Below, piece by piece: positions 1-7,802 of a stretch of 64,000 nt of DNA. Both the position numbers and the translations under genes were made by a program. The notes under the pieces were generated by a model, which was not told where the DNA came from, ran no database searches, and saw nothing but the letters and a program-made list of their open reading frames with translations. Source of the stretch: Candidatus Saccharibacteria bacterium oral taxon 488 (GTDB lineage: Bacteria > Patescibacteriota > Saccharimonadia > Saccharimonadales > Saccharimonadaceae); NCBI GenBank assembly GCA_013100825.1, contig CP040001.1, positions 434,001 to 498,000 of the forward strand, in the 5' to 3' direction. How positions within the stretch are numbered: position 1 is the first letter of the stretch; each line of letters opens with the position of its first letter.

Positions 1-837
1 ATTAATCTTATTGTTCCAAGTTTTGTAGTTGGCTATTCCCTCTAGAAAGTGATAGAAATCTAAGTAGTCCGTGCCTACACCGTTGCTAGAGATGTACGGT
101 GGGTCAAGATATACTAGGTCAATGTTTTTTGAATCAAAAGTTGCTACGTCTTTATTTAGGGCAACACAATTTTTACCGTTTGAGAATATTGAGCTATTGG
201 CTTCTGCTGCGAAATGTCGAAAACAACTTTCGAAAGACTTGTCCCATGTCGCTTTGTTGCCAAAACTGCGCTTTACTGTCGATAGTCGTAAGTACAAGTT
301 TGCTCTATGAAATAAATTATACGGCCTTTTAATAATACACGATTGAAATAAAGAAAAATAAGCAATTGCCCTCTTATACCTATCCCCCAAGAGCTCAATA
401 TTAAAAATCGTTTTATCAAGCCAAGCATTTTCCTCGTCAGTATAGAAAATTCCCTTAAACGTTTTTTGAATAAAATTAAATGAACCGCTGTCATTGTTTA
501 ATATGAATTCAATATCTTCCTCGGTTAATAATATGGAATCATTTTCTATAAGTGCAGTTCCTATTATCGAGTTGAACCTAAGAATGTCGTTATAGATAAC
601 TTCCTTTCCCTTGCGCTTCAGCATATGCGATACAGAACCGGTTCCACCAAAAGCATCAAGTGCGGTTGTAAAATTTATATCATATATATTTTCCCAAATC
701 CAATCTGTTAATTTGTTCTTTGAACCCTGATAGCGTGTAGCTGGAAAAGGGTGCATTTCGTCAAATACAGTAATGATTTTTTCTTCTGCTAAATACGGTA
801 AGAAGGATGGCTGAATTGCGACGTTCAGATCTCTCAT
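1..837 (-). CDS. D12-class adenine-N6 DNA methyltransferase, 3' end cut by window edge
   Basis: This is the 5' part (about 279 codons) of a DNA adenine methyltransferase; the C-terminus lies outside the window. By hand translation it starts MRDLNVAIQP. It shows RYQGSKNKL near residue 35, the SAM-binding motif DAFGGTGS near residue 61, and the catalytic motif DPPYISS near residue 245. That motif order (FxGxG before DPPY) is the D12 or alpha class, which includes Dam and M.EcoRV. The start lies 2 nt after the stop of the restriction gene, so the two should be co-transcribed with the endonuclease first. It presumably methylates an adenine of the same site that the neighbour cuts, protecting the chromosome. 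Target specificity is inferred from the partner. The class call is firm. Confidence 0.9.
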   Translation of the reverse strand, partial: MRDLNVAIQPSFLPYLAEEKIITVFDEMHPFPATRYQGSKNKLTDWIWENIYDINFTTALDAFGGTGSVSHMLKRKGKEVIYNDILRFNSIIGTALIENDSILLTEEDIEFILNNDSGSFNFIQKTFKGIFYTDEENAWLDKTIFNIELLGDRYKRAIAYFSLFQSCIIKRPYNLFHRANLYLRLSTVKRSFGNKATWDKSFESCFRHFAAEANSSIFSNGKNCVALNKDVATFDSKNIDLVYLDPPYISSNGVGTDYLDFYHFLEGIANYKTWNNKIN

Positions 838-839
838 AG

Positions 840-1652
840 CTACAACTCTTCGTCGATGGTGTTTAATAATTTAGCATCCGGCAGCTTTTTCTTGTATGCT
901 ACGTATTGCTTTAGATTTGAATATGGCGTATTTCCACCATCAGCCATATCACGAGTTTGGTAATACATCCAATAGTCGTCAAAAATATCTGCACCAAGTT
1001 TAGCGAACGGCCCGTTACCATTATGTAGCTTTTCTATCTCTGTGATCGAGCCAATATTTTTTGTATTTCCTGAACCTGGCCTTGAGTTGGCAATCTTATA
1101 TTTTTCCTGAACAATATAATCAAAATCAGAGACAACAGAGACTATCTCCGGTAAATCATCAATCGTATATATTTTTTCTTCATCAATTTTATTGGGCTGC
1201 TGCGTATAAATGACCCCAAGAACAAGGTGGCAAGTATAATTTGAATATGGCATAGTTATATTTTTACCACTGGAACGATTGCGGAAATATCCAGTAAAAG
1301 CACCCAAGGTAAAACCGTTTACTCGAGTATTGCTGACTCGATAGGTAGATTTCACATCTACTGCAAACACAGTCCCGTCTCTCTCATCAATAAACGTAAT
1401 GTCAGGATAGAAATTTTGATGCTCAGCTAGCACCATTTTTAGCTTATTGCTTCTCGCAAACTTCGAAATCGTAGGGAACAACATAAGCTCTATTATCTTA
1501 GATATGACCTTTGTATCTATTGAGATAGTATAGATATTTTTGTAAATGTCTATAAAGCCCTTAACTACCCAATCATTATTCTTGTCTTGCAAGACTTTAA
1601 GGTCACCCCTTAAGGTATTTTCTAATTTGTTCTTAAATTCTTGTACTTTCAT
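840..1652 (-). CDS. EcoRV-like type II restriction endonuclease
   Basis: The 270-residue protein matches R.EcoRV from memory along most of its length. Shared landmarks are DTKVISKIIEL (residues 46-56, containing the Glu equivalent to EcoRV E45), the PD-(D/E)xK core formed by YPD (D84) and AVDVKSTY (D99, K101), FTLGAFT followed by RN, and GSGNT followed by NIGSI at residues 193-202. The last stretch corresponds to the EcoRV recognition loop that reads GATATC, so the same blunt-cutting specificity is likely. GATATC does occur in this window (for example at 8835, 12729 and 15193), so an active enzyme would need the adjacent methylase. A TATACT -10 lies 17 nt before the start; no clear Shine-Dalgarno is seen. 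The gene is AT-rich compared with the housekeeping genes and probably transferred. Confidence 0.93.
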   Translation of the reverse strand: MKVQEFKNKLENTLRGDLKVLQDKNNDWVVKGFIDIYKNIYTISIDTKVISKIIELMLFPTISKFARSNKLKMVLAEHQNFYPDITFIDERDGTVFAVDVKSTYRVSNTRVNGFTLGAFTGYFRNRSSGKNITMPYSNYTCHLVLGVIYTQQPNKIDEEKIYTIDDLPEIVSVVSDFDYIVQEKYKIANSRPGSGNTKNIGSITEIEKLHNGNGPFAKLGADIFDDYWMYYQTRDMADGGNTPYSNLKQYVAYKKKLPDAKLLNTIDEEL

Positions 1653-1696
1653 GCTAATAGACTAATAGTAGTATACCACAAAATAACACTCGGTGC

Positions 1697-1825
1697 TCAC
1701 TTGTATACATGGAAATAATTCTGTAGACTGTCGTCGATGTTATCGGAGGTATCTTTGTTTATTGCTTGCATTTCTGAGAATGCTTTACCTAGCGATAATA
1801 ATATACCCGACAATTTACCTACCAT
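1697..1825 (-). CDS. Short ORF, 42 residues, possible gene remnant
   Basis: The frame starts MVGKLSGILLSLGKAFSEMQ and ends at TGA just before the promoter region of the restriction gene. The same frame stays open further upstream, through a stretch reading LDVSKAITPRST, but has no ATG there, so this may be the tail of a larger broken gene. I do not recognise a family. It lies between tRNA-Thr and the restriction-modification pair and could be debris of the element that brought them in, or a small regulator. No Shine-Dalgarno is seen. Low confidence that it is expressed. Confidence 0.3.
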   Translation of the reverse strand: MVGKLSGILLSLGKAFSEMQAINKDTSDNIDDSLQNYFHVYK

Positions 1826-1914
1826 TGTGGATCTTGGAGTTATGGCCTTACTGACATCAAGGCGCCAAAACAAAAAAACTGGCTAAAAATTTACTAGTAA
1901 TCTAAAAATCAAAA

Positions 1915-1990
1915 TGGAGCCACGATCGGGGCTTGAACCCGAGACCTCATCCTTACCATGGATGCGCTCTACCAACTGAGCTATCGCGGC
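1915..1990 (-). tRNA. tRNA-Thr(GGT)
   Basis: The minus strand folds as a cloverleaf with acceptor GCCGCGA/TCGTGGC, D-arm GCTCAGTTGGTAGAGC, anticodon stem CATCC/GGATG with loop ATGGTAA (anticodon GGT), and a T-arm containing GGTTCAAG. CCA is encoded at the 3' end. It reads threonine codons ACC and ACU. Its 3' end faces the restriction-modification genes, a usual arrangement for islands inserted at tRNA genes. Confidence 0.95.
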
Positions 1991-2075
1991 ATATTACTAC
2001 GTCTAAAAACGGCGCAGTAACAGTTGTTATTGTATCACACTCGCATGGTCGTGCAAAGATGATGGCGAGTCGAGA

Positions 2076-2651
2076 CTATTTCTTAGCCTTTGCTTTGGCT
2101 TCCGTTTTAGCCTGGTCTTGTGTATCAGTAGCTTTAGGGGTTGTTGGCTTATCTGCTTTGGCTGAGTCAAACTCAGATTCGATTTCGCTGAGCACGTAGC
2201 CCATAGCGGCGACCAAGGCGATAGCAACAACTCCGCTCGTAACGTCGTAGTAATGGGTGAAGAAGCTGAGGATAAAGGTGACAACGGTGGCAAGGAACGT
2301 AACGACAATGCCAGCGGTAGTAAAGAGCCAGCCTCGGGTTTGCTTGCGTCGTAGCGGTGAGATGGCCAGTCCGAAGAGGACAATTTCGGTGATCGCAAAG
2401 ATCAGCGTGATGATCTGCTGCAAGCGGATGATGGCGATATTTGGTACAAATATGGCGACGCCAAAGAGCGAGATGTGATCAGCTTGTGATAGTAATGACA
2501 GGGCTGAGGTTAGTGACAAGGCAGCTACCACCGCCAACATCGCGGCGACAATCCAGAGGTTGTCGGCGACCGCTTGGCGCGATTGCTTGGACATGCGCGG
2601 TAATGGTTTATAGAGTGCTTTGAGTGTTTTGGCAAATGGAAATCGTTTCAT
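2076..2651 (-). CDS. Small multi-pass membrane protein of unknown function
   Basis: This 191-residue protein has about four hydrophobic helices: roughly residues 32-54, 63-95, 107-130 and 138-153. A charged tail follows, rich in Lys, Ala, Thr and Asp and ending KAKAKAKK. The N-terminus is basic (MKRFPFAK). I do not recognise a family and see no catalytic motif. The basic tail is probably cytoplasmic. The start is supported by a TATTAT -10 box ending 6 nt before the ATG, so the transcript is probably leaderless. The next gene on this strand is another small membrane protein with its own promoter, so they need not be one operon. Confidence 0.7.
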   Translation of the reverse strand: MKRFPFAKTLKALYKPLPRMSKQSRQAVADNLWIVAAMLAVVAALSLTSALSLLSQADHISLFGVAIFVPNIAIIRLQQIITLIFAITEIVLFGLAISPLRRKQTRGWLFTTAGIVVTFLATVVTFILSFFTHYYDVTSGVVAIALVAAMGYVLSEIESEFDSAKADKPTTPKATDTQDQAKTEAKAKAKK

Positions 2652-2687
2652 GATTTGATAATAGCATGTCGGGCGGCGGCGAGCAAC

Positions 2688-2987
2688 TCAGCGTGAAGTA
2701 CGGGTAGATTTTGTGGTGCGCGCTCGGGTCGGCTTGGCTGGCCGTGGCAAGCGCGGCGCAATGATGGCGTCCAGTACCGTCCAGGCGACGCTATTGACCA
2801 AGAAGACCACGCCGACGATACCGGCGATTGAGGCGGCCAGATGTGCGGCTGAATTACTGATCAAGATCAGCCCGCCGCCGATCGTTAAGCTGATGATGGC
2901 TAGGGCGACGTAGGCCTGCTGTAACTTGAGGCGCTGATTTTTCTGCTCGTTCCAGGTAATCAGCCCTCGCTTGATAAGCTCTAACAT
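2688..2987 (-). CDS. Small two-helix membrane protein
   Basis: I chose the start MLELIKRG, giving 99 residues, because a TATAAT box ends 7 nt before this ATG. A longer reading frame begins 12 codons upstream but would place the promoter inside the gene. Two hydrophobic stretches (about residues 25-46 and 51-76) are followed by a very basic tail with repeated Pro, Arg, Thr and Ser residues. The pattern of a helical hairpin plus a basic cytoplasmic tail recurs in the neighbouring gene. No family was recognised. The hydrophobic pattern and the promoter make it a credible gene. Confidence 0.65.
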   Translation of the reverse strand: MLELIKRGLITWNEQKNQRLKLQQAYVALAIISLTIGGGLILISNSAAHLAASIAGIVGVVFLVNSVAWTVLDAIIAPRLPRPAKPTRARTTKSTRTSR

Positions 2988-3038
2988 GCTCGAAATTATA
3001 GCATTGTTTATGAGTAAAGTCAACGTTACCTATAGTCG

Positions 3039-3422
3039 CTAGTTAGTCACTAGGCAAAACCTATTTCCATCAGGGTCTTGCATAACTACCCAGCGCCAGT
3101 TGCCTTCTGACTTTTCTTCTACGAGCTTTCCACCAAGGTCGATTATTTGTTGAATAGCCTCGTCAATATCATCGACAACAATATCGATATGCATCCCGAG
3201 AGATTCTTGATTGGGAACCTGTTGGATACTAATTGTTACCCCATCCTCATTATTAGTCGATGGTAGATCAATGTATGGCGGTGAGACATCACCCAGTTCT
3301 CTGCCGGTTACGGCGCTCCAGAACTTTGCCGATTCTTTGCTGTCTGTTGAGTTTATGATAAGGTATCCAACCCTACCAATAGGCGTTTTTCTTTCCTCTG
3401 GCGTTACCCTTTTCTTTTCCAT
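3039..3422 (-). CDS. VOC-superfamily (glyoxalase/bleomycin-resistance fold) protein
   Basis: The 127-residue protein has the VOC layout. An N-terminal strand (GRVGYLIINSTD) leads to ESAKFWSAVTGRELG. The second half has MHIDIVVDDIDEAIQQIIDLGG followed by WVVMQDPDGNRFCLV. His in MHIDI and residues in the DPDGN turn are usual metal or substrate positions. Such proteins are metal-dependent lyases, dioxygenases or drug-binding proteins; this single domain would work as a dimer. The substrate cannot be told from sequence. A TATAAT box ends 6 nt before the ATG, so the mRNA is probably leaderless. Confidence 0.85.
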   Translation of the reverse strand: MEKKRVTPEERKTPIGRVGYLIINSTDSKESAKFWSAVTGRELGDVSPPYIDLPSTNNEDGVTISIQQVPNQESLGMHIDIVVDDIDEAIQQIIDLGGKLVEEKSEGNWRWVVMQDPDGNRFCLVTN

Positions 3423-3528
3423 AGTTTCATTATATCAAAAGAAAGCCAGAAAGAACTCTGAGACGGCTATCGCCATTACTGCGAGTGCGTTCGGCGTATT
3501 CATCGGTATGGCACTGGTGATCGGGCTG

Positions 3529-3798
3529 ATGTATAATGAAGCCATCGCCGACCAGGTGCGGACAGAACTCACACATTTGCCCGACACGCACGAAATCAAG
3601 ATGTATGGTGGTATTGCCTTTATGGTCAACAACAAAATGTGCGTTTGCGTTGGTGGTAGTAAAGCAGACAATATCATGGTGCGTGTCGGTGCGGACGCAT
3701 ACGAGGACGCACTGAAACGAAAGGGCCCGCGCCCGACAATCATGAAAGATCGTCCGATCAAAGGTTATATCGACCTCGACAGCGAGGGGCGAGCGTAG
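3529..3798 (+). CDS. TfoX/Sxy N-terminal-domain-like protein
   Basis: The frame encodes about 89 residues with the TfoX_N pattern: an N-terminal helix (YNEAIADQVRTEL), then KMYGGIAFMVNNKMCVCVG, IMVRVGADAYEDAL, and a tail with RPIKGYIDLD. In larger bacteria TfoX/Sxy promotes competence gene expression, but stand-alone copies of this domain are widespread and of unknown role. The protein ends soon after the GYIDLD strand, so it is slightly short for the family. The start is uncertain: the frame is open well upstream and there codes for a hydrophobic stretch (about 3451-3528) that could be a transmembrane helix. It is convergent with the CPBP gene. Confidence 0.65.
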   Translation: MYNEAIADQVRTELTHLPDTHEIKMYGGIAFMVNNKMCVCVGGSKADNIMVRVGADAYEDALKRKGPRPTIMKDRPIKGYIDLDSEGRA

Positions 3799-3801
3799 CT
3801 A

Positions 3802-4662
3802 TTACTTATTGCTCTGTTCAAAAGCAAGTCGCCCACGTGTCGCAACAATCGCCACGATTGCTAGCACTGTCAGACTGAGTGCAGCAGGCCAGTTGTTGGT
3901 GACAGCAGCGCCGCTGAGCGTTGCGACAACAAAGAGCGACCAGTTGACGCTATTGTGTGCGAGTATAGCAAGAAACACACTACCGCGTGCCTTGTTGACG
4001 AGCCATGACATCACCACCGACATACTCACCACTAGTACAAGGTACGCCCATAACTGCGAAACACCGCTGCGTGCCGTGTCCCATTCGGAAGTAAAGAATA
4101 ATGGTATATGCCATAGACAGTGCACGACGCCCAAAATAACCGCCGCAACTAGCGGGTGATACCGCTGCTGCAAACGATGAAGGGCGAAGCCTCGCCAGCC
4201 GCCCTCTTCTTGTAGCGGACCGCCAGCAAGATATGTAACAAATGTGACGAGCAGTGTCGTGATAATCGCAGGCGACATGTCGGACGAAATCCCGACACCA
4301 CCAAAGAGGAAATACGCCGCACAAATCGCGAGAGGAATTGCCGCGAATGCGAGAATATATGCCAGTGGGTGCGCTCGCCACTGTGTAAAGCTCTTTTGTA
4401 GTTGCTTTACTCCTTCGCGTCCACTCACAATGCGAGTAACAACAAACACCGCAACCAGTGGCCCCGCAATAAGCCCGAGCTGATTGATGCCGGCAGCCGC
4501 AGAACGTGGCAGCTCATACGGTAGCAACCCGACACCTGTCTGCGACAACCACCACGGACTCCACCCAATCCACGACCCAAGATATGCGAGAATAAAAAAT
4601 GACGCTAGGGGATAGGCACGAACAGTGCTAATGAACTTGTTTTTTATAGATAGCTGGCTCAT
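3802..4662 (-). CDS. CPBP-family intramembrane metalloprotease (CAAX protease-like)
   Basis: The 286-residue protein is strongly hydrophobic, with about eight membrane helices. It contains the CPBP (Abi, Rce1-like) motifs: EEGGWRGFAL near residue 152, and GVVHCLWHIPLFF near residue 187. The paired Glu and the His residues form the catalytic site of these membrane glutamic or metallo-type peptidases. Substrates in bacteria are mostly unknown; some members give immunity to bacteriocins or process membrane peptides. In an episymbiont such a role would be of interest but is not shown here. A TATAAT box ends 6 nt before the ATG. Confidence 0.88.
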   Translation of the reverse strand: MSQLSIKNKFISTVRAYPLASFFILAYLGSWIGWSPWWLSQTGVGLLPYELPRSAAAGINQLGLIAGPLVAVFVVTRIVSGREGVKQLQKSFTQWRAHPLAYILAFAAIPLAICAAYFLFGGVGISSDMSPAIITTLLVTFVTYLAGGPLQEEGGWRGFALHRLQQRYHPLVAAVILGVVHCLWHIPLFFTSEWDTARSGVSQLWAYLVLVVSMSVVMSWLVNKARGSVFLAILAHNSVNWSLFVVATLSGAAVTNNWPAALSLTVLAIVAIVATRGRLAFEQSNK

Positions 4663-4729
4663 GGAGCTATTATACCTTGCTGGTGATGTTATTGCGACCA
4701 GCGACGCGACTCACAGTTTTGTCCTGTTT

Positions 4730-4814
4730 TGGTGCCGGAAGTAGGACTCGAACCTACGAAGCCTGACGGCGGGAGATTTACAGTCTCCTGTGATTGCCAC
4801 TACACGATTCCGGC
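4730..4814 (-). tRNA. tRNA-Tyr(GTA)
   Basis: The minus strand has acceptor GCCGGAA/TTCCGGC, anticodon stem GGAGA/TCTCC with loop CTGTAAA (anticodon GTA), a long variable arm as expected for bacterial tRNA-Tyr, a T-loop with GGTTCGAGTC, and encoded CCA. It lies 63 nt downstream of tRNA-Thr(TGT) on the same strand and probably shares its transcript. Confidence 0.95.
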
Positions 4815-4877
4815 ATGAAACTTATTGCACCGCGGAGCCCGTACGTCTCTACGCGCTTGGTGCGAGGGCGATGCAAA

Positions 4878-4954
4878 TGGAGCCGATTCAGGGATTCGAA
4901 CCCAGGACCTGCTGTTTACAAAACAGCTGCTCTAACCAGCTGAGCTAAATCGGC
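4878..4954 (-). tRNA. tRNA-Thr(TGT)
   Basis: Acceptor GCCGATT/AATCGGC, D-arm GCTCAGCTGGTTAGAGC, anticodon stem GCTGT/ACAGC with loop TTTGTAA (anticodon TGT), T-arm with GGTTCGAATC, and encoded CCA. A TACAAT -10 box lies at 4965-4970, upstream on the minus strand, and would drive this tRNA and the following tRNA-Tyr. With tRNA-Thr(GGT) at 1915 it covers most threonine codons. Confidence 0.95.
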
Positions 4955-4996
4955 ATCTTGAATGATTGTAGCAAGTTTTGTGGTTCAAGACAAGAT

Positions 4997-5695
4997 CTAC
5001 ATGATTACTTTTCGTGATGATTGCCGCGGCTGGCGTGGCTGCTGAGGGTGAGCTGGGTGTTGCGAACGGCGTGAGGTGGTGGCTGGCTTGTCGGGCGTAA
5101 GCATGGCCGTGGCGCGCTCGCGAAGTTTGGCGGCCAGTTCGGGCTGCTTGGCGCTGTCGTAGGCTTGAGCGAGTGTGTTCAGTGTGTGCGGCGTCGGTTC
5201 AAGCTCGGCGGCCTTCTCCAGCGCCGCCAGCATTTTCTTGGTGTTGCCTAATTTCTCCTGAACCTTGGCGTAGGCGATGTGCCGGGCGGCATGATTGGCT
5301 TCCATATCAAGCGCCTGCTCAAATGCCAGCGCCGCCTTGACATAATCTTGCGTCTCGTAGTAAATGAGGCCGACATTGTGCAGGCTCGAGGCGCTCGGCT
5401 CGAGGCTCTGGGCGATTTCAAAACATTCGATGGCGTCCTTGTAGGCGCGCTGCTTGGCGTATAAAATCCCCAGGCGGTTGTAGGCCGTGGCATTTTTCTC
5501 ATCGACGCGCAGGATGGTTAGGAGTGCCTTCTCGGCACGCAGATATTTGTTTTCGCGCAGCGACTCTTGAGCGATGGCCCAGAGCTTATCGAGTTTCTCT
5601 GACAATTTAACTGGTAAGTTTTGCGCTTCGCCGACTGATGGCTGATACCAAACTGCCCACACCATAACCAGCAGGATAACTAATAATCCAGACAT
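4997..5695 (-). CDS. Membrane-anchored TPR-repeat protein
   Basis: The protein has an N-terminal hydrophobic anchor (about residues 3-18) followed by tetratricopeptide repeats over roughly residues 30-190. Clear units include YLRAEKALLTILRVDEKNAT, AYNRLGILYAKQRAYKDAIE and SLHNVGLIYYETQDYVKAAL. TPR arrays bind partner proteins, so it is probably a scaffold at the outer face of the membrane. The C-terminal 35 residues are rich in Pro, Gln, Arg, Ser and His and look disordered. I use the second Met (MSGLL), 8 nt after a TATAAT box at 5704-5709, as the start. The first ATG, two codons earlier, is only 2 nt from that box. The partner is unknown. Confidence 0.75.
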   Translation of the reverse strand: MSGLLVILLVMVWAVWYQPSVGEAQNLPVKLSEKLDKLWAIAQESLRENKYLRAEKALLTILRVDEKNATAYNRLGILYAKQRAYKDAIECFEIAQSLEPSASSLHNVGLIYYETQDYVKAALAFEQALDMEANHAARHIAYAKVQEKLGNTKKMLAALEKAAELEPTPHTLNTLAQAYDSAKQPELAAKLRERATAMLTPDKPATTSRRSQHPAHPQQPRQPRQSSRKVIM

Positions 5696-5704
5696 ATGCA
5701 TCCA

Positions 5705-6535
5705 TTATACCACAATATTGAGTAGCGCCAGCCGCACATTGCCATTATGCGTCAGTCGCGTCTCGGCGGTGATGATCCGATCAAGGAGAGGCTGGTGCGC
5801 GGGGCTCGGCTGAGTTTTCATCTGAAACGCCACCATGGTGAGGAGGATGTCGATCAATTGGAGGGCTTTGGCGCGGTCGGTGAAATAGGATGGCAGCGTG
5901 CGTAGTGCTTCGTATGAGCCTGGCGTAGAGAGGATGCATTTGGCGTCAGCGGCGATGGCTTGATATTCGGACAGTAATTTCGGCGTGCGTGCTAATTGGC
6001 GGATAAGCAGCGGCCGTCCGGCGGCTAGGAACAGGATTTGGCGCCGCTCGCTGGCGGTGAGCGAGGTGCCGTCAAGTAGCGTTTCGTCCTGCACCTGCGA
6101 GGTGCGGTGCAAGGTCAGCACGTGGCAGCGCGAACGGATGGTGGCTAGCAGCTGCTGTTCGTTCTCGGCCACGAGCAAAAAATGTGTGTTGGCGTTCGGC
6201 TCCTCCAAGGATTTGAGAAGCGCATTCTGTGCCGCCTCGCTCATCTGGTCGGCTGGATTGATAATGATAACACGGCGAACCGTGGCGTGCGTGCGCAGCA
6301 TGGCGATCATGGTGCGGATCTGCTCGGTTGTAATAGTGGTTTTTGCCTCCAGCGGCTGCAACCGAATCACCTCTGATGGTGTGAGGGTTGCCAGATATTC
6401 AGCAGTGCCACTGCCGTCCAGTCCATGCTCGGCGCTGATGATCACCGCCTGCGGCAGTCGCTCGGCGAGTTGGCGCAGTGGAGCGCGGTCGCGATGCGCT
6501 ACCACTGGTGTGCGCGGTGGGCGGGCGCTAGTCAT
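5705..6535 (-). CDS. holB: DNA polymerase III delta' subunit (clamp loader) family
   Basis: The protein (276 residues from MTSARPPR) has the clamp-loader core: VIISAEHGLDGSG in place of a canonical Walker A, then VRRVIIINPADQMSEAAQNA with LLKSLEEPNANTHF, and TIRSRCHVLTL (the SRC sensor motif). The lack of a normal P-loop GKT fits delta', which does not hydrolyse ATP in the clamp-loader complex. It helps load the sliding clamp on primed DNA. I chose this start because the ATG overlaps the stop of the upstream pseudouridine synthase gene (ATGACTAG), indicating translational coupling; the frame is open further upstream but inside that gene. The C-terminal collar region is shorter than in E. coli. 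Confidence 0.85.
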   Translation of the reverse strand: MTSARPPRTPVVAHRDRAPLRQLAERLPQAVIISAEHGLDGSGTAEYLATLTPSEVIRLQPLEAKTTITTEQIRTMIAMLRTHATVRRVIIINPADQMSEAAQNALLKSLEEPNANTHFLLVAENEQQLLATIRSRCHVLTLHRTSQVQDETLLDGTSLTASERRQILFLAAGRPLLIRQLARTPKLLSEYQAIAADAKCILSTPGSYEALRTLPSYFTDRAKALQLIDILLTMVAFQMKTQPSPAHQPLLDRIITAETRLTHNGNVRLALLNIVV

Positions 6536-7709
6536 GAGCGGTCTCGTCCGTTTTGTCTTGGGTCGCGGCAGCCTCCGGGAATAATTGTCGAAACTCCGCT
6601 GGAGCGGCCGCTTCAAAGGTTTTTCGTTCACCTGATGGCAACGTGATTTCCAGTTTGTGGGCGTGGAGCATCAGGCGGCTGGCGTTCGGTTTGCCGTAGA
6701 CGCGGTCGCCGAGAATTGGTGTGGCTAGGTGCGCCATATGGACACGCAGCTGGTGAGTGCGGCCGGTGGTGGGTTTAAGTTCAATCAGTGCTTGGGTACT
6801 GGTTGCTGTCAGTACGCGGTAGGTCGTCTGGGCGGGTTTGCCGTTTGGGTCAACACGGAAGGTGCTGGGCGCGGATGGGTTGCGGCCAATTGGCAGGTCG
6901 ATTTTTGCGGCGGCTAGTTTTGGTATGCCGTCGGTCACCGCGAGGTAGGTTTTTTTGGCAGTACGCTGGGCGAATTGCCCTTGCAGGTGGGCGGCAGCGT
7001 CAGCGTTTTTCGCGATAATCAGTACGCCCGAGGTGTCGCGGTCGAGCCGATGGACGATGCCCGGCCGGTCGGTGTCCGAGGCAAACGAAGTCTTGGGACG
7101 AATAATTTCCGCTACCGTCGGCTCGGTCGATAATCCGCCTTTGGCATGCGTCAGGAGACCGCTGGGTTTATTCACCACCATCACGTCATCGTCTTCGTAC
7201 AACACTGGCAGCTCTGCACTTGCCTGCTCCTGCTCTGGCAACTTGACGGCAATTTCATCGGTCTCGTCAACCTCAAACTTCGGCGTCGTCACCACTCGCT
7301 GATTGACCGAAACACGCCCAGCTTTGATGTATTTTTGCCAGAGGCTGCGCGAAATTGATGGGTCAAATATTGTGGACAAGTGGATGTCCAGGCGCTGCTT
7401 GGTCGGTACAATTCGAAACATCATGACAAACTTGCCCTGAAACGGCGTCTCGGTGAAATTCGGGTCAAGCGGATTTGGCAACATCTCAGCGTTGGCGGGC
7501 TTACCAGGCCATAATTCGTCAATTGATTCCTCGTCAACAATCGAACCATATAACACAGCAAAATGCTGTTTGTTCAGGATGAATTCTGCCAGCACGTGCG
7601 ACTCGTCCGTCTGAACCTTCAGGTGGCGCAAGGCCTTGACGGGCGTGTTGTCGTCTGCCAGCTGGTACAATCTGGCGATCTTGAGGACGGTGCGCGGCGA
7701 AATTTTCAC
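6528..7709 (-). CDS. RluA/RluD-family 23S rRNA pseudouridine synthase with N-terminal extension
   Basis: This 393-residue protein isomerises uridines in RNA, most likely 23S rRNA. An S4-type RNA-binding domain covers roughly residues 100-165 (IKAGRVSVNQRVV). The catalytic domain has the family signature HRLDRDTSGVLIIAKN, with the catalytic Asp in HRLDRDTSG, and later motifs TGRTHQLRVHMAH and ILGDRVYG. The first 100 residues form an extra domain that ordinary RluD lacks and that I do not recognise. The gene overlaps the holB start by 8 nt. Which uridine is modified cannot be told from sequence. Confidence 0.88.
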   Translation of the reverse strand: MKISPRTVLKIARLYQLADDNTPVKALRHLKVQTDESHVLAEFILNKQHFAVLYGSIVDEESIDELWPGKPANAEMLPNPLDPNFTETPFQGKFVMMFRIVPTKQRLDIHLSTIFDPSISRSLWQKYIKAGRVSVNQRVVTTPKFEVDETDEIAVKLPEQEQASAELPVLYEDDDVMVVNKPSGLLTHAKGGLSTEPTVAEIIRPKTSFASDTDRPGIVHRLDRDTSGVLIIAKNADAAAHLQGQFAQRTAKKTYLAVTDGIPKLAAAKIDLPIGRNPSAPSTFRVDPNGKPAQTTYRVLTATSTQALIELKPTTGRTHQLRVHMAHLATPILGDRVYGKPNASRLMLHAHKLEITLPSGERKTFEAAAPAEFRQLFPEAAATQDKTDETAHD

Positions 7710-7802
7710 GCGGCGTGTCCTCTATGGTTTGGGCGGCTAGACATCTGCGGCGCTTGATGTGGCGGCGTTCCCCGCTTGGTGAGACAACTTGCCAGCACTA
7801 TG

